DNA of 5,312 bases from Methanosarcinales archaeon (GCA_030640725.1 DAOWIV010000018.1:1-5312); one strand, 5' to 3'. Positions 1-5,312 are shown, counted from the stretch's first letter. Numbers and translations are program-made. The notes: generated by a model not told the origin, from the sequence alone.

Positions 1-360
1 GATGAGGAGATGGCACGCGAGGTGAGCATCGAGCTGATGGATACGCTTCAGGAAACCGATAAGAAGATCGTTGTGATTGCGTCTTCCGATTTTACGCATT
101 ATGAGCCTGCCCAAGACGCATACGACACCGATCATTACGTGATCGAGCCGCTGCTTGAACTAAACGTCAGCGAGTTTTATTCGCGCATCAGGCAGCGAAA
201 CGCATCGATATGCGGGTATGGTCCGATCGCGGTTATGATGCGCCTTTGCAGGGGGCTTGGCGCGAATTCTGGCAGACTGCTTGCGTATTCGAACAGCGGC
301 GATGTCCAGCCAATGGCAGAGGTGGTCGGGTATGCTGGAATCGTGGTCGGGGACTGGTAA
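1..360 (+). CDS. MEMO1 family protein (AmmeMemoRadiSam system protein B), C-terminal part
   Basis: The frame is open from base 1 (Asp-Glu-Glu-Met...), so the gene begins upstream and only the last 119 codons are present; the internal ATG at 10 is probably not the start. Seen: the family signature SSDFTHYEP (His at window residue 33), a long helical stretch, then ICGYGPIAVMM (Cys at residue 71), YSNSGDV and VVGYAGIV near the C-terminus. Established: MEMO1-family proteins have a LigB-dioxygenase-like fold. In human MEMO1 the metal-site residues include a His in the SSDF-H motif and a Cys in the CGYGP-like motif, both kept here. Archaeal members belong to the AMMECR1/MEMO1/radical-SAM trio of unresolved biochemical function. 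Inference: a cytosolic metalloprotein with an intact C-terminal metal site. The next gene is convergent, with 26 nt between the stop codons, so this gene ends its transcription unit. The family call is confident; the role is open. Confidence 0.9.
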   Translation, partial: DEEMAREVSIELMDTLQETDKKIVVIASSDFTHYEPAQDAYDTDHYVIEPLLELNVSEFYSRIRQRNASICGYGPIAVMMRLCRGLGANSGRLLAYSNSGDVQPMAEVVGYAGIVVGDW

Positions 361-386
361 ATTAATGACGCTGGCAATAATCCCTG

Positions 387-1151
387 TTAATACCCCAAAA
401 CAAACGACGTCACACCATAAAAGATCAGATCCCCGAAAACAACGGCGGCGACGAAACCTGCCGTGATCGGGATCATGAATGGCAGTCCCGGAGTCACCCA
501 GACCCGGGTCCCGATTAGTCCCTCTAATCTGAAGCCTTCCAACCGCTTTAGTACAGGATCATCGATGACAACTCCGGTTCTTCTAAATTCTGCCGTTACC
601 ACGCCGTTTTCATAGACATAATCCTCAATTAGTTTGATATGCCTATTCTTCAGATCAGTTATCCTACATTTGTATCCAACGATCAGATACCACGGCTTTT
701 CTAAAATCTCGCGCACAGAAAGCGTGCACAGATTATACAGGAGGATGCCAAGCGGCACAATGACCGCGAGCAGAACAGCGTTTACGAGCGTACTGAATGC
801 GAATATGTTGAGCGGCGGTGTGCCAATGATCGGAAATGTGTATCCAGACACCTCGATATCCGGAAAGACCGGAAATATGAACGCCAGTGCGATCAGTGCT
901 TTTGCATCCGCACCTCCGAATGCACCGAGCCGGAATAATACATACACAAATAAATAAACGCATGTTACTGCGACAATCGTATAACAAACATATTTCGTGC
1001 CCTCTATGAGCGCGTCCGCAATCACGAGCGGCAGCGCCACAACAAAGACCACACCCCATAGCTCATTTGGCACGGTTCTGGTCTGCAAGTCAGTGCGGCA
1101 TGAATATAATAAGAAAGACATACAAACAAGCAACTTTAGTAAATCAATCAT
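387..1151 (-). CDS. Archaeal prepilin/preflagellin peptidase, A24B (FlaK/EppA-like)
   Basis: Integral membrane aspartyl protease expected to cut class III signal peptides of archaeal pilins or archaellins. Numbered from the preferred start, the catalytic aspartates are D21 (in TDLQTRTVPN) and D82 (in GAFGGADAKAL, the archaeal form of the GxGD motif). Hydrophobic segments lie near residues 2-16, 33-49, 55-73, 86-97, 115-141 and 225-252. A polar, probably cytosolic domain at about 147-220 and the GLPFMIPITAGF motif at about 222-233 match the archaeal A24 C-terminal region; total length 254 aa is typical. Start choice: an ATG at 1157 adds two residues, but the GGAG at 1162-1159 sits only 1 nt from it and 7 nt from the ATG at 1151. 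The latter also forms an ATGA overlap with the upstream UPF0280 stop, so translational coupling is likely. No pilin or archaellin gene is in the window, so FlaK-like versus EppA-like specificity cannot be decided. Confidence 0.88.
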   Translation of the reverse strand: MIDLLKLLVCMSFLLYSCRTDLQTRTVPNELWGVVFVVALPLVIADALIEGTKYVCYTIVAVTCVYLFVYVLFRLGAFGGADAKALIALAFIFPVFPDIEVSGYTFPIIGTPPLNIFAFSTLVNAVLLAVIVPLGILLYNLCTLSVREILEKPWYLIVGYKCRITDLKNRHIKLIEDYVYENGVVTAEFRRTGVVIDDPVLKRLEGFRLEGLIGTRVWVTPGLPFMIPITAGFVAAVVFGDLIFYGVTSFVLGY

Positions 1152-1909
1152 ACCCATGCTCCAGTGATATACTCAAGTTTCTGCGGCGTTTCCACGATCG
1201 GGACACTCCCATATATCCCAATCTGTCCACCCGCGATAATTAAACCTCCGGTGATCGATTCCACCCCGCCGACAATCGAGAACGCATCCTTGATCGATGC
1301 CGCGCCGTCCACTGCATTCCCGACCGCAGTAGCCGCCGCATCCGCAAGAGAAACGTCATCCGAAAGTACTGTTACGGCATCAGCGTTTCCAAAACTGATC
1401 GAGTGCCCGATTCTGCCTGACGATGTGCATATACCAAGAATCGAGTCACGCGGCTCGATTTCAAGCCCGATGCTGACATCGGTCCCGGATTCGCCTGCAT
1501 AGATCCCGACGATGACTGTTTCATCGTTGATAAGAGCAATGTCGCCGCCGTTGTCAACGATCGCGTACGTTGCGCCAGCTCTTATCATTGTTTCCACCGC
1601 CATTGACGCGATCGTGCCTGCAACAGCGCTCATCGGTCCGATGCCAAGTATATTTGCCGCGTTGATCATCCTTCCTGCGATCTCAGGAACATCAGAAGCG
1701 TCAGGGTGGATAGGTCGGTATTTATCAAGTGTGATAGCGAAGAACGGGTCTTTCCGGATGAATTCTTCCAGATCGGATCTGCACGACCTGATCGCATCTT
1801 TTGCGACCGGCATGTATTCTTTTTCAGAACTGATCGTGACAATTGTCTCTCTGAGTTGAAAGCGTTCCCGTGCGTGCTTGTTTGGTTGGCTGCGGTCGGT
1901 TTTGTGCAT
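1148..1909 (-). CDS. UPF0280 family protein (COG2122, ApbE-like superfamily)
   Basis: About 253 aa from the ATG at 1909. A TTG at 1921 would add four residues, and neither start has a clear Shine-Dalgarno site, so the start is uncertain. Seen, numbered from the ATG: GIGPMSAVAG at about 89-98, DNGGDI at 119-124, CTSSGRIGHS at 161-170, ADAVTV at 176-181 and LADAAATAVGN at 188-198, in the order and spacing of UPF0280 proteins. Established: the family is structurally related to ApbE, the FMN transferase that flavinylates proteins, but its own reaction is not settled. COG2122 has been linked genetically to sulfide-dependent homocysteine synthesis, with DUF39 and NIL/4Fe-4S proteins, in Desulfovibrio and methanogens. 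Inference: a cytosolic protein possibly serving sulfur assimilation; those partner genes are not in this window. It overlaps the prepilin peptidase downstream by 4 nt, and leuA lies 90 nt upstream on the same strand. Confidence 0.87.
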   Translation of the reverse strand: MHKTDRSQPNKHARERFQLRETIVTISSEKEYMPVAKDAIRSCRSDLEEFIRKDPFFAITLDKYRPIHPDASDVPEIAGRMINAANILGIGPMSAVAGTIASMAVETMIRAGATYAIVDNGGDIALINDETVIVGIYAGESGTDVSIGLEIEPRDSILGICTSSGRIGHSISFGNADAVTVLSDDVSLADAAATAVGNAVDGAASIKDAFSIVGGVESITGGLIIAGGQIGIYGSVPIVETPQKLEYITGAWV

Positions 1910-1963
1910 GATTATAGTCAATAGTTATTTGCAGGAATGTATCTACCACTGCTCATGCCTATT

Positions 1964-1972
1964 GCATATAAC
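1964..1972 (-). promoter_or_regulatory. Weak candidate TATA box for the UPF0280-peptidase unit
   Basis: On the - strand this reads GTTATATGC, about 55 nt upstream of the ATG at 1909, which would place a transcription start near 1940. It lies in the 89-nt gap after leuA. No good BRE precedes it, so the pair could equally be read through from leuA. Low confidence. Confidence 0.28.
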
Positions 1973-1998
1973 CATGACCATAATCGGACCGGGTGACC

Positions 1999-3534
1999 TT
2001 ACGCCCTGCCTCGCACCATAATCAGCCGGTTGATCGCATTTACGAGCGCCTCGACAGACGCCATCACGATATCCTCTCTTGCGGCGCGTGCATTCACGAT
2101 CCTGCCATCGGCATCCTCCACAGCAATCGTCACCTCTGCAAGAGCATCAGAGCCTCCTGAGATCGCTTCGAGCTTGAAATCCTGCAGGTGGACCTTTGTT
2201 CCTTCGCCGAGCAGATTCTGCACCGCACCGAGTGCTGCATCCACAGGACCGACGCCGGTGTTTGCAACGACCCTCAGCTCTCCGCCGACGTACGCTTTCA
2301 CAGCCGCAGTCGGCGTGATGATGTTTCCGGTCATCACCGAGACCTCCTTTAAATCGATGAACTGCTCCTTTTTAGAGACCTCTCCAAGAATGGTTTCGGT
2401 TATGGCGTAGAGATCTGCATCTGTGACCGGTTTTCCCTTATCTCCAAGTTCCTTGATCCGGTTTAATATCTCTGCGAGCTGTTCATTGGTTGTCTGGAAT
2501 CCTGCCGCCTCGATCGCCAGTTTTACAGCGTGCCTGCCCGCGTGTTTTCCAAGAACGATCCTGCGCTTGTGCCCGACCATCTCAGGCGTCATCACTCCCG
2601 GCTCAAACGTGTCGGTGCGCACGAGCACGCCATGCGTGTGGATGCCTGATTCATGCGCAAACGCGTTCTCCCCGACAATCGGCATCAACTGTGGGATTCG
2701 GACGCCTGTGCACTGCTCGACTATGCGCGATGTCTCGAAGAGGTACTCGGTCTCGATGTTTGTTTTTGCGCCATAGATCGTGTGCAGGATCATCACAGTC
2801 TCTGCAAGGTCAGCGTTTCCTGCACGCTCTCCAAGTCCGTTGATCGTCACCTGAACCTGACTTGCGCCTGCTTCGATGGCAGCGGTGCTGTTTGCAACCG
2901 CAAGCCCGTAGTCGTTGTGGCAGTGTGTATCAAGAGGCACCGAGACCGTTTCCGCGATGTCCCGGATCAGGCGGTACATCATGGATGGCACCATCACGCC
3001 CACCGTGTCAGGAACATTGATGACGTCGCAGCCAGCCTGCTCGACAGCCCGGTGTATTTGGGTCAGGTAATCGATATCGGTTCTGGTCGCATCCATTGCC
3101 GAGAACATACAGGTTACGCCGTGATCCTTGATGTGCTGCACCGCAGAAACAGCAAGCTCCACGACCTCTTCCCTGGACTTCTCGATGGTGTGTATCCGCT
3201 GGACATCGGACGTGGATACAAAGGTATGCACCATATCAACATCGCAATCGAGACACGCGTCGATATCCTTCGTTATCACCCGTGATAACCCGCATATCTG
3301 TGAATTAAGACCCAATTTCGCAATCCGGGTGACTGCATCCTTTTCACCCGGAGATGCGATCGGAAAACCTGCCTCGATGATGTCAACACCGAGTTTATCC
3401 AGTTGCTCTGCGATGATAAGTTTCTGCCGGATACCAAGTGATACGCCAGGCGTCTGCTCGCCATCTCGTAGCGTGGTATCAAATATACGTACAAACTTGT
3501 CCCGGAGTTCTTCGTTGCGATAAATCATGGACAT
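1999..3534 (-). CDS. leuA: 2-isopropylmalate synthase (or (R)-citramalate synthase), archaeal type
   Basis: Condenses acetyl-CoA with 2-oxoisovalerate in the first committed step of leucine synthesis; the close paralogue CimA uses pyruvate and feeds isoleucine. It has 511 aa from the ATG at 3534; an adjacent GTG at 3537 and an ATG at 3528 are alternatives, and no Shine-Dalgarno site is evident. Seen: DTTLRDGEQTPG at 19-30 with R23 and D24 (catalytic Arg and metal Asp), VHTFVSTSD at about 102-110, DTHCHNDYG at 202-210 with metal ligands H204 and H206, NGLGERAGN at 232-240 and FAHESGIH at 292-299. The C-terminal allosteric (LeuA dimer) domain, about 390-505, carries GVGPVDA at 427-433. The full regulatory domain argues against the homocitrate synthase AksA, which lacks it. 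EAGFPIASPGE and INVPDT favour LeuA over CimA, but substrate choice cannot be proven by eye. It is transcribed divergently from the Roadblock gene and has a structured candidate leader. Confidence 0.9.
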   Translation of the reverse strand: MSMIYRNEELRDKFVRIFDTTLRDGEQTPGVSLGIRQKLIIAEQLDKLGVDIIEAGFPIASPGEKDAVTRIAKLGLNSQICGLSRVITKDIDACLDCDVDMVHTFVSTSDVQRIHTIEKSREEVVELAVSAVQHIKDHGVTCMFSAMDATRTDIDYLTQIHRAVEQAGCDVINVPDTVGVMVPSMMYRLIRDIAETVSVPLDTHCHNDYGLAVANSTAAIEAGASQVQVTINGLGERAGNADLAETVMILHTIYGAKTNIETEYLFETSRIVEQCTGVRIPQLMPIVGENAFAHESGIHTHGVLVRTDTFEPGVMTPEMVGHKRRIVLGKHAGRHAVKLAIEAAGFQTTNEQLAEILNRIKELGDKGKPVTDADLYAITETILGEVSKKEQFIDLKEVSVMTGNIITPTAAVKAYVGGELRVVANTGVGPVDAALGAVQNLLGEGTKVHLQDFKLEAISGGSDALAEVTIAVEDADGRIVNARAAREDIVMASVEALVNAINRLIMVRGRA

Positions 3535-3580
3535 CACTACACAATGTTAGTTGTGCGACGGTATCAAAGCGTTGCATGGT

Positions 3581-3610
3581 GCCGATCTGTGTAATATTTA
3601 CAATATCGGC
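3581..3610. promoter_or_regulatory. Nested inverted repeat upstream of leuA (operator or leader hairpin)
   Basis: Outer arms GCCGAT (3581-3586) and ATCGGC (3605-3610) are perfect complements. Between them lies a second perfect dyad, TGTAA-TAT-TTACA (3594 region to about 3606), almost co-centred with the outer one. If leuA is transcribed from the box at 3653-3660, this dyad is in the leader RNA; if from TAAATATT at 3592-3599, it overlaps the promoter and would suit a repressor site. Function is inferred from position and symmetry only. Confidence 0.4.
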
Positions 3611-3652
3611 GATCTCTGACCCGCCGTAATGTCCAAATGATGCGGTTATTGT

Positions 3653-3660
3653 GTATAAAT
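3653..3660 (-). promoter_or_regulatory. Candidate archaeal promoter (TATA box) for leuA
   Basis: The - strand reads GGAAAAAG followed by ATTTATAC: an A-rich BRE-like stretch directly before a TATA box, a good archaeal promoter match. Initiation about 22-27 nt downstream of the box centre falls near 3630-3635, giving a leader of roughly 95-100 nt before the leuA ATG. A second A/T-rich element on the same strand (TAAATATT, 3599-3592) could be an alternative box with a short leader of about 30 nt. Confidence 0.5.
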
Positions 3661-3743
3661 CTTTTTCCGGGTTTGCGGTTTGCAAGTAGCTTGTTGATTC
3701 GGATAGTGCGCCAGAAAATAATAAAAACCCATCTATTGATGCA

Positions 3744-3759
3744 ACCGAAAGTTTAATAA
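3744..3759 (+). promoter_or_regulatory. Archaeal promoter (BRE + TATA) for the Roadblock gene
   Basis: ACCGAAA (BRE-like, 3744-3750) is followed at once by GTTTAATAA (TATA-like, 3751-3759), close to the archaeal CGAAA-nn-TTTAWA pattern. Transcription would start near 3780, leaving a leader of about 30 nt that includes the ribosome binding site. An additional A-rich stretch at 3713-3727 lies just upstream. Confidence 0.55.
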
Positions 3760-3795
3760 CCACCCGAACCGAAATGTACAGACTGGCACATCGTT

Positions 3796-3804
3796 GAGGG
3801 GGTG
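3796..3804 (+). promoter_or_regulatory. Ribosome binding site of the Roadblock gene
   Basis: GAGGGGGTG lies 8 nt before the ATG at 3813 and pairs well with the archaeal anti-Shine-Dalgarno (GGAGGTG-like). It favours the ATG at 3813 over the in-frame ATG at 3819. Confidence 0.65.
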
Positions 3805-3812
3805 CATATCAC

Positions 3813-4226
3813 ATGGCTATGATAACCACACTTAACAAGACACTATCCGATTTACATACGGATTCTTCGATCGAAGCGAGTGCGATAGTGAGTCGGAATG
3901 GGATACTGGTTGCATCGAATGCGCCGGGTGATGCACGAGCATTCGCAGCGATGGCGGCAACCGTGCTCGGCGCTGCTGAGATCACAGCCGAGGGCTTGGA
4001 GCGGGAAGTGCCAAAGCGGATGATCGTGGAATCAAGGCACGGGCGATTGATCATTATGGGGGCGGGCAGAAAGATGTTGCTGGTGACACTGGTCAAACCA
4101 AACGCCAATCTGGGCATGTTGCTAATGCAACTCGATGCGACGGTCGGAGAGATCGTAGAGACTGTGGAGCAGGTCCCGATTGCTCACAGGTCCACGCCAG
4201 TTGCACCCATGAGCATCTCTTCATAA
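3813..4226 (+). CDS. Roadblock/LC7 domain protein (MglB-like GTPase regulator)
   Basis: A 137-aa protein that is essentially one Roadblock/LC7 domain. Seen: an N-terminal helix (about 3-15), the strand pair ASAIVSRNGILVAS (22-35) with the typical glycine turn, a long Ala-rich helix (40-62), the strand RMIVESRHGRLIIMGAG (69-85), the strand MLLVTLV (88-94), then NLGMLLMQLDATVGEIVE (99-116) forming the last helix. The final 20 residues are polar and probably disordered. Established: such proteins dimerise and in bacteria (MglB) act on small Ras-like GTPases; archaeal copies are common and mostly uncharacterised. Inference: a cytosolic regulator or scaffold. No GTPase gene is adjacent, and the gene has its own promoter, RBS and probable terminator, so its partner is presumably encoded elsewhere. 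The domain call is firm; the biological role is not known. Confidence 0.88.
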   Translation: MAMITTLNKTLSDLHTDSSIEASAIVSRNGILVASNAPGDARAFAAMAATVLGAAEITAEGLEREVPKRMIVESRHGRLIIMGAGRKMLLVTLVKPNANLGMLLMQLDATVGEIVETVEQVPIAHRSTPVAPMSISS

Positions 4227-4230
4227 CCAC

Positions 4231-4261
4231 CCGCCACATTGGCGGATGTGATATGGTTTTT
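4231..4261 (+). terminator. Probable terminator after the Roadblock gene
   Basis: CCGCC (4231-4235), the loop ACATT and GGCGG (4241-4245) form a perfect 5-bp GC stem starting 5 nt after the stop codon. A T-run follows at 4257-4261. Archaeal termination depends mainly on the T-tract, so the call is moderate. Confidence 0.45.
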
Positions 4262-4263
4262 GG

Positions 4264-4276
4264 TAACATTTATATC
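4264..4276 (+). promoter_or_regulatory. Archaeal TATA promoter for the DUF169 gene
   Basis: GTAACA followed by TTTATATC gives a near-consensus TATA box centred at about 4272. Transcription start is predicted near 4297, with a leader of roughly 28 nt containing the ribosome binding site. Confidence 0.6.
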
Positions 4277-4310
4277 TGAACGACGGGTTGATAATCCACA
4301 TCCACCTATA

Positions 4311-4317
4311 AGGAGGG
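4311..4317 (+). promoter_or_regulatory. Strong ribosome binding site of the DUF169 gene
   Basis: AGGAGGG sits 7 nt before the ATG at 4325. It is the best Shine-Dalgarno match in the window and settles the start codon. Confidence 0.75.
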
Positions 4318-4324
4318 TTTTAGC

Positions 4325-5068
4325 ATGGATTATGCGGAAATGTCAGATAAACTTGTAAACCTATTGGGACTGAACGGAAAACCGATAGCAGTCTCACTCA
4401 TAAAGAGAGAAGAAGACATCCCTGGAAACCTGTCAGAGATCGAGTCGCCGCGGCGGTACTGTCAGATGCTTCAGGATGCCAGATTCGAAGATACCGTGAG
4501 CCTTGCGACAGCAGGCACGCACGCATGTAAGGGCGGCGCGACAGCCATCGGGCTGATTGAGTACGGACCAAACCTCAAAACCGGCGCGCTATATCACTAT
4601 AAGTTGAATAAGGAAGTCTCGCTCGGCGTTGCCAAGCGCGTGGTTGATCAGATGCCGAGACCTGCGCCCGGATCGGCGGTTGCAACCATCGTTGCGCCGC
4701 TTGACAGGGCGCCGACTGATCCTGACGGCGCAAGACCCGATGTGATCGTGGTCATGGCTGGCGTGCTTGCGGCAAGGCGGATCGTTCAGGCGGTGATCTA
4801 CAGGCACGGCGGACGGTTCAACGCAAACTTCGCAGGCATACAATCAACATGTGCGGATGCCACAGGCTATCCCTACATCTCAGGAAATATCAACGTCTCG
4901 ATCGGATGCGATGGCGCAGCCAAGAACGCAGGGCTCGCAGATGATGAACTCGTGGTCGGCATACCAGCAGAACTGCTCGAAGAGGTCACAGAGACGCTGA
5001 GCGAATGTGCACCAGGATGGGATGCCTGGCAGAAGGGACGCATCAGCTACGTCAGAAAGAATATCTGA
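4325..5068 (+). CDS. DUF169 family protein (COG2043)
   Basis: A 247-aa protein with no signal peptide or membrane segment, so cytosolic. Seen: KPIAVSLI (19-26), RRYCQMLQDAR (43-53, C46), AGTHACKGGATAIGL (63-77, C68), PGSAVATIVAPL (115-126), PDVIVVMAG (138-146), FAGIQSTCADATGYPYISGNINVSIGCDGAAKNAG (169-203, C176 and C195), then DDELVVGIPAELLEE (206-220); a fifth Cys is C228. This order matches DUF169, a family common in methanogens and anaerobes with no established reaction. Inference: C46, C68, C176 and C195 lie in motif-like contexts and could bind a metal, an iron-sulfur cluster or another cofactor, but this is not shown. It is a single-gene unit with its own TATA box, strong RBS and downstream terminator, suggesting good expression. 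The family call is confident; the function is unknown. Confidence 0.88.
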   Translation: MDYAEMSDKLVNLLGLNGKPIAVSLIKREEDIPGNLSEIESPRRYCQMLQDARFEDTVSLATAGTHACKGGATAIGLIEYGPNLKTGALYHYKLNKEVSLGVAKRVVDQMPRPAPGSAVATIVAPLDRAPTDPDGARPDVIVVMAGVLAARRIVQAVIYRHGGRFNANFAGIQSTCADATGYPYISGNINVSIGCDGAAKNAGLADDELVVGIPAELLEEVTETLSECAPGWDAWQKGRISYVRKNI

Positions 5069-5085
5069 AACAAAGAGTAAAACGG

Positions 5086-5118
5086 TGAAGGGATTAGCCC
5101 CCTTCATTCGTATTTTTC
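5086..5118 (+). terminator. Probable terminator after the DUF169 gene
   Basis: TGAAGGG (5086-5092) and CCCTTCA (5100-5106) form a perfect 7-bp stem with a 7-nt loop, 17 nt after the stop codon. It is followed by the T-rich stretch TATTTTTC (5111-5118), which fits a hairpin plus T-tract terminator. Confidence 0.6.
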
Positions 5119-5147
5119 ATTTACAAAAAAGTATATCGCCAGCCCCA

Positions 5148-5225
5148 CCCGGAGGGCATTTCTCACTCGCAAACTTTTCACAAAAGTTTGATCAAAAACT
5201 GGCTTCCAATCCCGGAGGGCATTTC
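5148..5225. repeat. Two 15-bp direct repeats, period 63 bp
   Basis: CCCGGAGGGCATTTC occurs exactly at 5148-5162 and at 5211-5225. Similarity continues weakly on the right (TCACTCG versus CATTCGT). With only two copies in view, its family cannot be named; it may be a dispersed intergenic repeat. Confidence 0.6.
5170..5190. repeat. Perfect 9-bp inverted repeat between the direct repeats
   Basis: CAAACTTTT (5170-5178), spacer CAC, AAAAGTTTG (5182-5190). It is A/T-rich and lies in the middle of the repeat block. It could act as a terminator-like hairpin for a gene arriving from the right, or be part of a repeated intergenic element. Confidence 0.5.
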
Positions 5226-5238
5226 CATTCGTCATCGG

Positions 5239-5312
5239 TTAAGCCCACCATTCGCTCCTGAAACGGTATCGGTCGACATGCGGATCAAGCGCGTGACTTG
5301 AATAGACGCCGA
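5239..5312 (-). CDS. Possible 3' end of an unidentified gene running off the window
   Basis: On the - strand one frame is open from the right edge for 23 codons and stops with TAA at 5241-5239. The peptide contains YSSHALDP and then RYRFRSEWWA at the C-terminus, with aromatic and charged residues that look more like a folded protein end than random translation. A second - strand frame is also open nearby, so the evidence is thin. Convergent placement against the DUF169 gene, with hairpins between, would suit a real gene. I do not recognise the family. Confidence 0.35.
   Translation of the reverse strand, partial: GVYSSHALDPHVDRYRFRSEWWA

Larger units (their letters stand above)
3535..3812. 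other. Divergent intergenic region between leuA and the Roadblock gene
   Basis: This stretch is more A/T-rich than the flanking genes. It holds a leuA promoter and leader on the left (- strand) and a Roadblock promoter and RBS on the right (+ strand). An open - strand frame across 3479-3763 starts with GTG, has no RBS, contains the promoter elements and runs into the leuA start, so I do not regard it as a gene. Confidence 0.6.

Noticed and set aside
1164..1859. Open + strand frames opposite the UPF0280 gene
   Set aside because: They are Ser/Ala/Pro-rich antisense translations of a well-conserved gene, with no RBS or domain.
2653..3285. 210-codon open frame on the + strand
   Set aside because: It lies wholly antisense to leuA, whose catalytic motifs are intact. 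It is Cys/His/Arg-rich low-quality translation without RBS or recognisable domain, so it is a shadow frame.
3479..3763. 94-codon - strand frame upstream of leuA
   Set aside because: It starts with GTG without an RBS, spans the TATA box and dyads, and overlaps the leuA start by 56 nt. No domain is recognisable, and it is better explained as leader DNA.
5148..5225. Start of a CRISPR array
   Set aside because: Only two 15-bp identical units are seen, the similarity fades beyond them, and the 48-bp interval contains its own inverted repeat. No third unit appears at the expected position near 5274 and no cas gene is in view.
5007..5261. 84-codon + strand frame over the end of the DUF169 gene
   Set aside because: Its first part is out of frame within DUF169 and the rest translates the terminator and the direct repeats (giving PGGHF twice), so it is spurious.

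Overview
The window looks like archaeal chromosome, most likely from a methanogen or a related methane/alkane-oxidising euryarchaeon. This rests on the gene set: a MEMO1-family protein, a FlaK/EppA-type (A24B) archaeal prepilin peptidase, a UPF0280 (COG2122) protein, an archaeal-type 2-isopropylmalate synthase, a free-standing Roadblock/LC7 protein and a DUF169 protein. It also rests on archaeal-style promoters (A-rich BRE followed by a TTTATA-like box) and on GGAGG-type ribosome binding sites. The exact lineage cannot be fixed from the sequence. No IS element, phage gene, tRNA, rRNA or CRISPR array is visible, and the coding genes look native and of similar composition.

Layout: (i) 1-360, + strand, the C-terminal part of a MEMO1-family protein that starts before the window. 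(ii) 387-1909, - strand, a UPF0280 gene followed by a prepilin peptidase gene, overlapping by four bases (ATGA) and so probably translationally coupled. They converge on the MEMO1 gene. (iii) 1999-3534, - strand, leuA (or cimA), 90 nt upstream of the UPF0280 start and possibly transcribed with it. (iv) 3535-3812, a 278-nt divergent intergenic region with outward promoters and a leuA leader rich in inverted repeats. (v) 3813-4226, + strand, a Roadblock/LC7 gene with its own promoter, RBS and probable terminator. (vi) 4325-5068, + strand, a DUF169 gene, again with its own TATA box, a strong AGGAGGG site and a terminator hairpin. (vii) 5069-5238, intergenic DNA with two copies of a 15-bp direct repeat flanking a perfect 9-bp inverted repeat. 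(viii) 5239-5312, a short open frame on the - strand that may be the 3' end of a gene entering from beyond the window.

Functionally the genes are mixed: branched-chain amino-acid (or citramalate) synthesis, processing of pilin/archaellin signal peptides, a possible link to sulfur/homocysteine metabolism (UPF0280), a putative small-GTPase regulator (Roadblock) and two conserved proteins of unknown biochemical role (MEMO1, DUF169). I see no clear multi-gene novel system. The most interesting signals are the possible alternative hairpins in the leuA leader, which can also pair with the start-codon region, and the repeat block near the right edge.
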